This document shows, piece by piece, positions 1-6,952 of a stretch of DNA of 8,668 bases. Both the position numbers and the translations under genes were made by a program. The DNA is from DSUN01 sp035527715 (GTDB lineage Bacteria > Planctomycetota > PUPC01 > DSUN01): the NCBI GenBank assembly GCA_035527715.1, contig DATKZY010000115.1, forward strand, positions 1 through 8,668, given 5' to 3'. The notes beneath the pieces are model-generated. The model saw only the letters and a program-made list of their open reading frames with translations, was not told the DNA's origin and ran no database searches. Within the stretch, counting starts at the first letter, position 1. Every line of letters starts with the position of its first letter.

Positions 1-1
1 C

Positions 2-409
2 CGCCGGGCACTCCAGAGCGAGATTGACGAGATGGACACCGCCCGCTACATCGCCCAGAACGGCCTTCGCTCCGTCGCCGTCGGCCTCATCACCGAGCTG
101 ACCGCGAAGAACGGCGGCGACATCAGCAGGATGGACCCCGAAATCCTCAAGTTCTTCCGCGAGGTCGGCATCGAAATCATCCAGGCCCTTGTCAAGCGCC
201 GCGACTACTACAAGGCCCACTACTACCTGTGGAGCTTCCTCCGCCCCGACCACGAGACCCCCATCCCCTGGACCGAGGCCCAGTTCAAGGAGCTTACCGC
301 CCTCCGCCGGCAGGTCGAGGAAAAGCTCCGCGAGGGCCGCCCGCCCGACGCCCCGCTGCCCGACTGGTCGAAGTACGCCGACCAGATGCCCAAGCGCAAG
401 CGCGACTGA
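2..409 (+). CDS. C-terminal part of an unrecognised protein (5' end outside window)
   Basis: The reading frame is open from the first bases of the window to a TGA at 407-409, so about 135 C-terminal residues are visible. An ATG at 32 lies in frame but has no convincing Shine-Dalgarno before it, and the frame has no stop upstream, so the true start is probably outside the window. The visible part looks soluble and helical. It is rich in charged and aromatic residues (for example RRDYYKAHYYLWSFLRP) and has a proline-containing tail ending in PKRKRD. There is no membrane segment, signal peptide or catalytic motif that I recognise. The gene converges on the agarase-like gene at 483 with a hairpin between them. 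I do not recognise the family and assign no function. Coding potential is supported by amino-acid composition and by the clean stop just before the hairpin. Confidence 0.7.
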   Translation, partial: RRALQSEIDEMDTARYIAQNGLRSVAVGLITELTAKNGGDISRMDPEILKFFREVGIEIIQALVKRRDYYKAHYYLWSFLRPDHETPIPWTEAQFKELTALRRQVEEKLREGRPPDAPLPDWSKYADQMPKRKRD

Positions 410-432
410 GCCGCAAACAGCGGCAGGGCAGA

Positions 433-459
433 AGGCCCAGTCCCTTCGGGCCTGGGCCT
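433..459. terminator. Hairpin between convergent genes, candidate bidirectional terminator
   Basis: AGGCCCAG (433-440) pairs perfectly with CTGGGCCT (452-459). After one T/C mismatch, CCC and GGG add three inner pairs around a TTC loop. The hairpin lies 24 bp after the stop of the left gene and 24 bp from the stop of the convergent agarase-like gene. The position fits a shared terminator. No strong U-run follows on either strand, so intrinsic termination would be weak or assisted. Confidence 0.5.
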
Positions 460-482
460 CGTGGTTGCTCTTCCATCACGCG

Positions 483-2591
483 TCACTTCCCGCCGGCGCG
501 GAGCGTGTAGAGGCCGTAGCCAACCTCGCGCAGGGCGTGCCTGGTCTCGGGATACGGCGTGTCGCAGCCGTCGAGGAGGCCGATCTGGTAGTTCTCCTCG
601 TCGAGCGCGCGGCCGGTCGCCGGTTCGTCGGTGTACTTGAACCAGTGGGTGCCGACGAACTGGGGGTGGCGTAGCGCGCCCTCCACGTAGTCGCGGTAGG
701 CCTTCGCGCGCTCGGCCTGGTCCTTCACGGGCACGAGGCCGGTGTGGAACATGCCGCGGTCGAGTGCGCCGAAGTGGAACTCGCCGACGATGAGCGGCTT
801 GTCGCCGCCGGGATAGCGGAAGCCGGCGATCGAGCGGCGGTAGAAGTTGTAGCTCACGACGTCGCAGTAGGGCGCGGCGGCGCGGGCGGCGCGGTCGTTC
901 ACCCAGGCGAAGCGGCAGCCCAGGTAGAGCTGGTTGGGCGCCACCTCCTTCACGGCCTCGCGAATGGTCTTGAAGTAGGTCTCGGCGGTCTTCGTGTAGA
1001 AGGCGGCGAGGTCGTCGTGGGCCTTCGCCTTGTCGGGCGCGCCGCGGTGGGCGAGGAGGGCATCCCACGAGGCGTGGCTCGTGCCCCAGGCGGCGTTGAG
1101 CTTGGCGATGTCGCCGTACTTCGCCTTCAGGTCGTCGAGGAAGACCTTCTTCGCCACCTGGTCGGGGGGCGAGGCAAGCGCGGCGACGGCGAGCGAGACC
1201 TCGTCGCCCCAGGCGATCTCGTTGTCCACGAAGAAGCCGATGCACCAGGGGTCGCCCGCGGCCTTGCCGGTCTGTGCGGCCATGGCCTTGCGGACCTCGT
1301 CGCGGAAGCCGGGGTCGAAGACGTCGCGGAACTTGCCCCAGTAGCCCTGGCTGCCCTCGAGGAGCTTCCCGCCGAAGTGGACCGTCGCCGTGTACGGGGT
1401 CCGCTTCATCAGGTAGACGGCGGGGTCGGACCAGTTGGCGATGGTGTTCATCCCCCAGCTCCGCAGGCGGCGATGGGCCATGTCGGCGACCGCGTCGCGC
1501 CAGCCGTCGCCGTACTTCCGCTTGCAGTTCACCAGCAGGAAGCTGAAGCAGGTGACGGTTTTTCCGGCGTAGTGGCCGTGGAGGGTGCGGCCCGTGGAGA
1601 AGAACTCCTTGAACTCCGCCTTGTCGCCGGGGAAGTCCTGGAACCAGCCCTGGCGCCCGTCGGTGGGCGTCGAGTCGTTCGCGCGGACGCAGTCGGTGCC
1701 GTGGGACCAGAACAGCTTGCCCTCGGGGTCCACGAGCCACCACTTGCTTTGGATCTTCTCGACGCGGAAGAAGCCTGTGGCCTTGAGGGCGGGGCCGTCC
1801 TTCCAGCCGCCGTACTGGTCCCATTCGGCGGGGCCGGGCTTGTCGGCGAGGTCCTTCCGCTCGGCCTCCAGGTGCGTCTTCAGGTCGTCGAGCGAGTGGG
1901 TCTTGCCGGGCCAGTCCTTGTGGACGTATTGGCCGAAGGTGTCAATGAAGGGGAAGAAGCTCTTCACCTTGTCGGGGTCCACGGGGGGCGGGACGTAGCT
2001 GCCGCCGACGCGGATGTTGTCAATCTCGAAGGTGTGGTCCTCCTTTGGCCTGGGCACGAAGACGAGAAGTTGCGTGACGTTCCTCGGGTCAATCGCGCGC
2101 TCGGGGCCGCTTGAGCCATCCGGGTAGCCGCGCATGCCGAAGAGTTTTGCACGAACTGCACTGGGAGGCTTTCGTTCGATCTCGACGCGCAGGGTGCCGC
2201 TCTCGCCCGGCTTGAGGGTCAGATGACCCGTCACGCAGTTGCGGACGCCGTCGGCGCCGGGGTTGTCCACGCGGCAGCAGACGGTGGCCTCGTTGGTGCC
2301 GACGTTTTTCGCGTCGAGTGCGAGGTGTGCGAAGGGCGAGAGGTCCCACTTGCCCTGGGGTGCCTTGAGGGTGACGCCGGGCCAGTCCTGGCGATGGCCG
2401 CTGGCGATGCGCAGCGCGGCGCCGGCTTCTTTCTTGACCAGTTCGACCTTGACGTCGGTGGTCGGCACCTTGGCGGGGTCGAAGTCCTTGTCGAAATCCA
2501 GGAGCACGCGCTCGCCGGCCTGAGAGGCCGAGCACGCGGCGGCCACTACGGCCAGTCCCATCCACAGCCACAAGGAGCCCGCGGTCGCCAT
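483..2591 (-). CDS. Secreted GH50-like beta-agarase / clan GH-A glycoside hydrolase
   Basis: This is a 702-residue exported enzyme. Residues 1-25 are a signal peptide (WLWMGLAVVAAACSASQA), either cut after SQA or processed as a lipoprotein at AAAC. Residues 25-205 look like a beta-sandwich or carbohydrate-binding domain. From about 211 a TIM-barrel-like catalytic region begins, with GFFRVEKI...KWWLVDPEGKLFWSHGTDCV, a pattern I associate with GH50 beta-agarases. The likely acid/base is E458 in FFVDNEIAWGDE and the likely nucleophile is E604 in IVGEFHFGA. Both sit as expected for retaining clan GH-A enzymes. GH50 enzymes release neoagaro-oligosaccharides from agarose; the substrate here could be another galactan. 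The start at 2591 is chosen because AGGAGG (2600-2605) lies 8 nt upstream and a signal peptide follows directly. The longer frame from 2639 would begin upstream of the predicted -10. No transporter or other sugar gene is adjacent. Confidence 0.8.
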   Translation of the reverse strand: MATAGSLWLWMGLAVVAAACSASQAGERVLLDFDKDFDPAKVPTTDVKVELVKKEAGAALRIASGHRQDWPGVTLKAPQGKWDLSPFAHLALDAKNVGTNEATVCCRVDNPGADGVRNCVTGHLTLKPGESGTLRVEIERKPPSAVRAKLFGMRGYPDGSSGPERAIDPRNVTQLLVFVPRPKEDHTFEIDNIRVGGSYVPPPVDPDKVKSFFPFIDTFGQYVHKDWPGKTHSLDDLKTHLEAERKDLADKPGPAEWDQYGGWKDGPALKATGFFRVEKIQSKWWLVDPEGKLFWSHGTDCVRANDSTPTDGRQGWFQDFPGDKAEFKEFFSTGRTLHGHYAGKTVTCFSFLLVNCKRKYGDGWRDAVADMAHRRLRSWGMNTIANWSDPAVYLMKRTPYTATVHFGGKLLEGSQGYWGKFRDVFDPGFRDEVRKAMAAQTGKAAGDPWCIGFFVDNEIAWGDEVSLAVAALASPPDQVAKKVFLDDLKAKYGDIAKLNAAWGTSHASWDALLAHRGAPDKAKAHDDLAAFYTKTAETYFKTIREAVKEVAPNQLYLGCRFAWVNDRAARAAAPYCDVVSYNFYRRSIAGFRYPGGDKPLIVGEFHFGALDRGMFHTGLVPVKDQAERAKAYRDYVEGALRHPQFVGTHWFKYTDEPATGRALDEENYQIGLLDGCDTPYPETRHALREVGYGLYTLRAGGK

Positions 2592-2628
2592 CGCCTCATC
2601 CTCCTGTCCGTTGCCCTCCCGCCCTCTA

Positions 2629-2657
2629 GTTATACACAAGGCGTCCGAGAGTGTCGA
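2629..2657 (-). promoter_or_regulatory. Sigma70-type promoter of the agarase-like gene
   Basis: On the - strand TCGACA (2652-2657, 5/6 to TTGACA) is separated by 17 bp from TATAAC (2629-2634, 5/6 to TATAAT). Transcription would start near 2622, giving a leader of about 30 nt that contains the AGGAGG site. The -10 overlaps TTATACACA (2630-2638, + strand), which matches the DnaA-box consensus TTATNCACA. Confidence 0.65.
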
Positions 2658-2665
2658 GTGCCCAG

Positions 2666-2694
2666 TTGATTTGCCGTCGCCGTGCCGCTAGACT
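2666..2694 (+). promoter_or_regulatory. Candidate promoter of the kinase operon
   Basis: TTGATT (2666-2671, 4/6) and TAGACT (2689-2694, 4/6) are 17 bp apart on the + strand. The predicted start of transcription is near 2701, about 50 nt before the kinase ATG. The -35 elements of this promoter and of the divergent agarase promoter are only 8 bp apart, so one regulator bound between them could affect both. The match is weaker than for the divergent promoter. Confidence 0.4.
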
Positions 2695-2717
2695 GGAGTC
2701 TACGTTGTTGGCTCCAG
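2693..2717. promoter_or_regulatory. Inverted repeat at the kinase promoter / leader
   Basis: CTGGAG (2693-2698) and CTCCAG (2712-2717) form a perfect 6-bp inverted repeat. TC and GG extend the arms by a T-G wobble and a C-G pair, leaving a 9-nt loop. It overlaps the last bases of the predicted -10 and the transcription start. It could be an operator or a hairpin in the 5' leader. Only the symmetry is seen; no regulator is known. Confidence 0.35.
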
Positions 2718-2753
2718 GCTCCGGTAGGGTTGCAGCGACATGGAGGGCTGGGT

Positions 2754-5700
2754 ATGGGGAAGCGGCGGGCGAAGTGCCCCCAGTGTGGCCACATCCTCGA
2801 GTACGACACGACGGCTGGGCCGCAGGTGACGTGTCCGAGCTGCCAGGCGAGCCTGAACACTTCGCGCGCCGCGCAGGCGGGGAAGCCTGACCCCCTGATC
2901 GGCCAGAGGATGGGGGATTTCGAGGTCGTGGGCCTCGTGGGCCGCGGGGGGATGGGCGCCGTCTACAAGGCGCGCCAGTGCTCGCTCGACCGCCTGGTGG
3001 CTCTCAAGGTGGTGCGGCTGGGAGAGGGGAGCGAGGCGATGGCCACGCGCTTCCAGCGCGAGGCCCGGGCCGCCGCGGCCATCAACCACCCCAACATCAT
3101 CGAAATCTACACCGTCGGGCAGCAGGGCAATCTCCAATACATTGCGATGGAGCTGGTCGAGGGGGAGAACCTGAGCCAGATCGTGCGGCGCGAGAAACGC
3201 CTCGACCCGGCCCGCGCGCTGGGCTACATGAAGCAGACCTGTGCCGCGCTCGCCAAGGCTCACGCCACGGGCATCGTGCACCGCGACATCAAGCCAATGA
3301 ACATCCTCGTGTCCCGCGACGGGACGGCGAAGGTGGCCGACTTCGGGCTGGCCAAGCGCATGGAGGGCGACCTGGCCGCGACGGTCGAAGGCCAGATCAC
3401 CGGCACCGTGCTCTACATGTCGCCCGAGGTCGCCGGGGGCGAGCAAGGGAACGCGCGCTCCGACCTCTACTCGCTCGGCGCCACCTTCTACCACGTTCTG
3501 GCCGGCGAGCCGCCCTTCACCGGCCGCAGCACCACCGAGGTGCTCCTCAAGCACGCCCGCACCGTCGTGCCCTCGCTGGCCGAGCGGGTGCCCGGCACGC
3601 CCCCGGCCCTCAGCCGCATCGTCCAGCGCCTGCTGCGCAAGGACCCCGGCGAGCGATTCCAGACCGCCGACGAGGTGCTCGCCGCCCTCGAGCGCGCCGA
3701 GCGCACCCTGGGCGCCCCCGGGGAGGGGACGGTGACGGGCGATCGGCAGGCCTTCCACGCGACGCTGGCCGAGCGCGCCGAGGCAAGCCGCCAGAAGGCG
3801 CGGAAGCTCGCGCTGCTCATCTCGCTGGGGGCCGCCGCGGCTGCGCTCCTCATCATCCTCGTCGCCCTCCTCAGCGGCGGCGGGCAGAAGCCCCCCGCCG
3901 AGGTCCGCACGCCGCCGGCCCGCGATCCTTCCACGCCGCCGACCAAGGAGCCGCCCGCCAAGGAGCCAACCAAGGTCACGCCCACTCCGAAGACGCCGCC
4001 CAGGGCCCCCACGTGGGCCGACGTGTTGAGGGAGGTGGAGCCGAAGGTCCAGGCGGCCCTCAAGGAGGAGCGGTTCGGCGACGCGGCGGCGGAGTACCGG
4101 GCGCTGGCCGACCAGTTCGGCGACGAGACGCTGCGCCGGGAGTGCCAGACACGCATCCTGCGCATCCAGGACGACGCCGAGGCCGCCTACCGTCGGCTCG
4201 AGGCGCAGGCCCGGAAGCTCGCCGCCGAGAGGAACTTCTCGAAGGCCCGCAGCGCCCTGCGCGGCGTGCTCGAGCGGTTCGGCACCCCGCTGCAGGTGAG
4301 CAAGGCCCGGGACCTGATGGCGGAACTCGAGCGCCTCGAGGCCGCGCCGCCCAGAAAGGCGCCCCTCAGCAAGGGGGAGGCCGAGAAGCTCGCCAAGGAA
4401 GAAGCCGAGAAACGCGCCAAAGAGGAAGCCGCCCGCAAGGCCGACGAGGAGCGGAGCCGCCAGCTCGACGCCCGGTATGCCGCCGCGCTCGTGCCCATTG
4501 ACGCCTTGCTGCGGGACTGGGAGTACCAGAAGGCGACCGCGGCCCTCGCCGAGCTGCGCTTCGACGACAAGCGGCTCGACGAGCAACTGAGCACCCGGCG
4601 GGCGCAACTGGACCTCCTGGCCAAGCTCAAGGCGAGGATGATCGAGCGGATCAACAACGGCACGCCGCGCCTCCGAAAGGGCACGATCGCCATCCCCGGC
4701 ATCAACGCCGACCTCACGGCCGCCGACGAACGCCAGATCACCGCCACCCTGGGCGCCGGCGCCGCCGAAGGCCACCCGTGGAGGAGGCTCTCCGCAAAGT
4801 CCGCCTGCCTCCTCGCCAAGCAGGTCGTGGACCGCAAGAGCGGCGACGACCTCCTGGCCTCGGCCCTCCTCGCCCTCGTCTACGACGACCCCGCCACCGC
4901 GGAGAAGGACTTCGAGGATGCCCGCGCCGCCGGCGCCGACGTGGACCGTCACCTGGAGGCCGTGGCCGACTTCTCCTTCTCGCGAGTCCTCGGCCTCATC
5001 GAGAAACAGGCGTTCACCGAGGCCGAGGAGGCGCTCGCGGCCCTCGAGGCCCGCTACGCCGAGTCCCCCTGGCTCACCAGCCACAAGAACGCCGTGGACG
5101 CGGCCCGCGCCAAGATCAAGACCCACACCGCCGAGGCCAACGCCGAGAAGCTCTACAAGCAGGCCGTCGAGCTCTACAAGCAGAAGGACCTCGCCGCGCT
5201 CAAGGAGGTCGTCGAGAAGCTCACCGAGGAGTACGGCGAGACCAAAGCGTTCGCCGACGCCGAGCGCAAGCCCACCGTCGCCGAGATGGCCGGGGCCACC
5301 GAGAAGCTCGGCAAGACCCTCACCGTCAGCCGGTCCGGCCGGGGGCAGTTCAAGACCATCCAGGCGGCGATTGACGCGGCGGAGCCGAACGCCGTCATCC
5401 TCATCACCGAGGGCGGCTTCTACCCCGACCGGCTCGTCGTGCCCCAGTCCAAGGCGAACCTCACCCTCCGGGGCAAGAAGGGCGTCATGCCCGTTCTCGG
5501 CTACGACCCCTCAGGCAAACGCGTGCAACGGCGCATCATGGACGTCGAGGCCACGGAACTGACCCTCGATGGGCTGGTCTTCATGGCCGGCACGTCCGAC
5601 ACGACGAGCACCGGCTTCATCGGCACCAAGGGGCGCGCGGCCCTCCGCCTCCGCGCCTGCCTCTTCGCCACCAACTACCGCTACAGCGGCGGCGAACTGG

Positions 5701-6320
5701 TCGAGAACTCCGGCGGCTCCGTCGAGGCCGACCACTGCCTCTTCCTCCGCGGCGGCTCCATCTACTCCACACTCCACGCCAAGAACTCCATCTGCATGGG
5801 GCGGTACTTCTACGTCTACTCGTCCTACTACTCCTCGGGTGGGCTCCCGCCCCCGCGCGGCGACGGGCCGGCCCCCCCGCCGCCCGTGTGCAAGTTCGAG
5901 AACTGCCTCCTCTACCGGTTCGAGACCTCGACCCCGTGCCAGATGGACTTCTGCACCGTGCCCGGCGGCCTCGAGCTGCGCGGCGCCCCCAACACCATCA
6001 CCAACTCCATCCTCGAGCAGGTCGACTCCGACAAGGGGGACACGACGATCGAGCACTGCGACGTCTACGGCAAGGAGCCGTTCGTCGACTTCGCCCGTCC
6101 CGGCAAGCGCTGCTTCACCGCCGTCCCGCAGTTCCTCAACATCAGGAGCTTCGACTACCGCCTCCAGCGGACCAGTCCCTGCCACAAGAAGGCCAGCGAT
6201 GGCGGCACGATCGGCTGCCGCCTCACCCGCGACATGGCGGAGCTCCTCGCCCTCGCTTTCGAGTTGCGACGCCGCGGACTGCTCGACTTCTCCGCGCCCA
6301 CAGGCAGATACGATTACTAG
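2754..6320 (+). CDS. Transmembrane PknB-type Ser/Thr protein kinase with exported coiled-coil and parallel beta-helix domains
   Basis: This 1188-residue protein starts at ATG 2754, where GGAGG (2742-2746) lies 7 nt upstream; the longer GTG frame from 2682 would begin before the predicted transcription start. In order it has a zinc ribbon (C8, C11, C27, C30) and a kinase domain (about 56-318). The kinase has a GRGGMG loop (63-68), catalytic K85, HRDIKPMN (176-183), DFG (196-198) and SPE ending at E225, all intact, so it should be active. One membrane helix (352-373) and a Pro/Lys/Thr linker (378-419) follow. Next come a helical region with a Glu/Lys/Ala coiled coil (about 540-575) and a parallel beta-helix of the pectate-lyase/pectinesterase type (about 856-1160). 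That domain opens with GQFKTIQAAIDAA and ends with FDYRLQRTSPC...GGTIGC. The kinase faces the cytoplasm and the rest is outside the inner membrane. It probably senses an envelope or carbohydrate signal; the ligand and substrates are unknown. The beta-helix holds 11 cysteines, against two in the helical region before it. Confidence 0.92.
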   Translation: MGKRRAKCPQCGHILEYDTTAGPQVTCPSCQASLNTSRAAQAGKPDPLIGQRMGDFEVVGLVGRGGMGAVYKARQCSLDRLVALKVVRLGEGSEAMATRFQREARAAAAINHPNIIEIYTVGQQGNLQYIAMELVEGENLSQIVRREKRLDPARALGYMKQTCAALAKAHATGIVHRDIKPMNILVSRDGTAKVADFGLAKRMEGDLAATVEGQITGTVLYMSPEVAGGEQGNARSDLYSLGATFYHVLAGEPPFTGRSTTEVLLKHARTVVPSLAERVPGTPPALSRIVQRLLRKDPGERFQTADEVLAALERAERTLGAPGEGTVTGDRQAFHATLAERAEASRQKARKLALLISLGAAAAALLIILVALLSGGGQKPPAEVRTPPARDPSTPPTKEPPAKEPTKVTPTPKTPPRAPTWADVLREVEPKVQAALKEERFGDAAAEYRALADQFGDETLRRECQTRILRIQDDAEAAYRRLEAQARKLAAERNFSKARSALRGVLERFGTPLQVSKARDLMAELERLEAAPPRKAPLSKGEAEKLAKEEAEKRAKEEAARKADEERSRQLDARYAAALVPIDALLRDWEYQKATAALAELRFDDKRLDEQLSTRRAQLDLLAKLKARMIERINNGTPRLRKGTIAIPGINADLTAADERQITATLGAGAAEGHPWRRLSAKSACLLAKQVVDRKSGDDLLASALLALVYDDPATAEKDFEDARAAGADVDRHLEAVADFSFSRVLGLIEKQAFTEAEEALAALEARYAESPWLTSHKNAVDAARAKIKTHTAEANAEKLYKQAVELYKQKDLAALKEVVEKLTEEYGETKAFADAERKPTVAEMAGATEKLGKTLTVSRSGRGQFKTIQAAIDAAEPNAVILITEGGFYPDRLVVPQSKANLTLRGKKGVMPVLGYDPSGKRVQRRIMDVEATELTLDGLVFMAGTSDTTSTGFIGTKGRAALRLRACLFATNYRYSGGELVENSGGSVEADHCLFLRGGSIYSTLHAKNSICMGRYFYVYSSYYSSGGLPPPRGDGPAPPPPVCKFENCLLYRFETSTPCQMDFCTVPGGLELRGAPNTITNSILEQVDSDKGDTTIEHCDVYGKEPFVDFARPGKRCFTAVPQFLNIRSFDYRLQRTSPCHKKASDGGTIGCRLTRDMAELLALAFELRRRGLLDFSAPTGRYDY

Positions 6321-6351
6321 GCGCCACGGATCACACAAGGAGATTCGCCGG

Positions 6352-6867
6352 ATGAGACGCATCGCCCTGCTCCTCGCCGCCGCCCTGCTGCCCGCGTGCG
6401 AGAACGCGCAGGAGACTCCCAGGGACGCCAAGGCGCCGGCAGCGAAGACGAATGCCGCGCCGCCCCTCGCCGCCGACGCCTGGTTCGGCTCCGAGCCGCT
6501 CACGCTCGAGGGGCTGAAGGGCAAGGTGGTGGTCGTGGACTTCTGGAACACCACCTGCGGCCCGTGCCGCAAGCTCATGCCCCATCTGGCCGAGATGTAC
6601 GCCAAGCACAAGGCCGAGGGCCTCGTCGTCATGGGCATCTCGGAGGATGAGAAGGCCGACCTCGAGGAGTTCCTCAAGGCCAACCCCGTCGCCTATCCCC
6701 TCGCCATTGACCAGTTCAAGGGCGGCACGGGGGTGACCTTCGACGCCTATGGCATCCGCTCCATCCCCACCGCCTGCCTGATCGCCCGCGACGGCGCCCT
6801 CGTCTGGAAGGGACCCGGCGAAGAGCTCACGAACCAGATGGTCCTGGCCGAGTTGAGCAAGAAGTAG
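6352..6867 (+). CDS. TlpA/ResA-like thioredoxin-fold lipoprotein
   Basis: This 171-residue protein is a predicted lipoprotein: MRRIALLLAAALLPAC places the lipid-bearing cysteine at residue 16, with proline at -2, a slightly unusual lipobox. An Ala/Pro/Lys-rich linker runs to about residue 40. The thioredoxin fold then shows VVVVDFWNTTCGPC, with active-site C69 and C72 and a CGPC centre as in thioredoxin. A cis-proline motif SIPT (P139) is in place, and the insert after the first helix is typical of TlpA/AhpC-TSA-type proteins. It should act as a membrane-anchored thiol-disulfide oxidoreductase outside the cytoplasm, most likely reducing or isomerising disulfides in partner proteins. AAGGAGA (6337-6343) lies 8 nt before the ATG. 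The gene starts 31 bp after the kinase stop, so co-transcription is likely. The frame is open far upstream of 6352, but the ribosome site and signal peptide fix this start. Confidence 0.9.
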   Translation: MRRIALLLAAALLPACENAQETPRDAKAPAAKTNAAPPLAADAWFGSEPLTLEGLKGKVVVVDFWNTTCGPCRKLMPHLAEMYAKHKAEGLVVMGISEDEKADLEEFLKANPVAYPLAIDQFKGGTGVTFDAYGIRSIPTACLIARDGALVWKGPGEELTNQMVLAELSKK

Positions 6868-6952
6868 TGCGACGGCGCCATTTCCGCTCTACCATGAGGG
6901 TAAGCCGGAGTTCTGTCCCTCGTTCGGGCCATCAGGCCCAGGAGGCCGCGCC

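Noticed and set aside
223..1824. 533-residue - strand frame overlapping the agarase-like gene
   Set aside because: It is an Arg/Pro-rich frame overlapping the catalytic domain of a well supported gene on the same strand.
744..2114. 456-residue open frame on the + strand opposite the agarase-like gene
   Set aside because: It is antisense to a gene with a clear signal peptide, catalytic motifs and ribosome site. Its Val/Gly/Ala-rich translation is typical of GC-rich shadow frames.
2630..2638. Replication origin at the DnaA-box match
   Set aside because: There is a single box, with no cluster, no AT-rich unwinding region and no dnaA/dnaN genes nearby.
2592..2639. Longer N-terminus for the agarase-like gene, starting at 2639
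   Set aside because: It would begin upstream of the predicted -10 and puts 16 polar residues before a good signal peptide.
2700..5126. 808-residue open frame on the - strand opposite the kinase
   Set aside because: It is a shadow of the kinase, with low-complexity Gly/Leu/Arg composition and no domain motif or ribosome site.
5872..5878. Run of seven C in the kinase beta-helix codons, considered as a slippage site
   Set aside because: It falls in a proline-rich loop of a GC-rich gene, where such a run is expected, and the frame is intact on both sides.
5569..6351. Upstream extension of the thioredoxin-like frame
   Set aside because: The extension lies in the kinase beta-helix codons and translates as Ser/Pro/Arg low complexity. 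A strong ribosome site and lipoprotein signal peptide place the start at 6352.
6926..6939. GGGCC-ATCA-GGCCC hairpin before the secretin-like gene as a terminator
   Set aside because: The stem is only 5 bp, no U-run follows, and it abuts the ribosome site. At most it affects translation.
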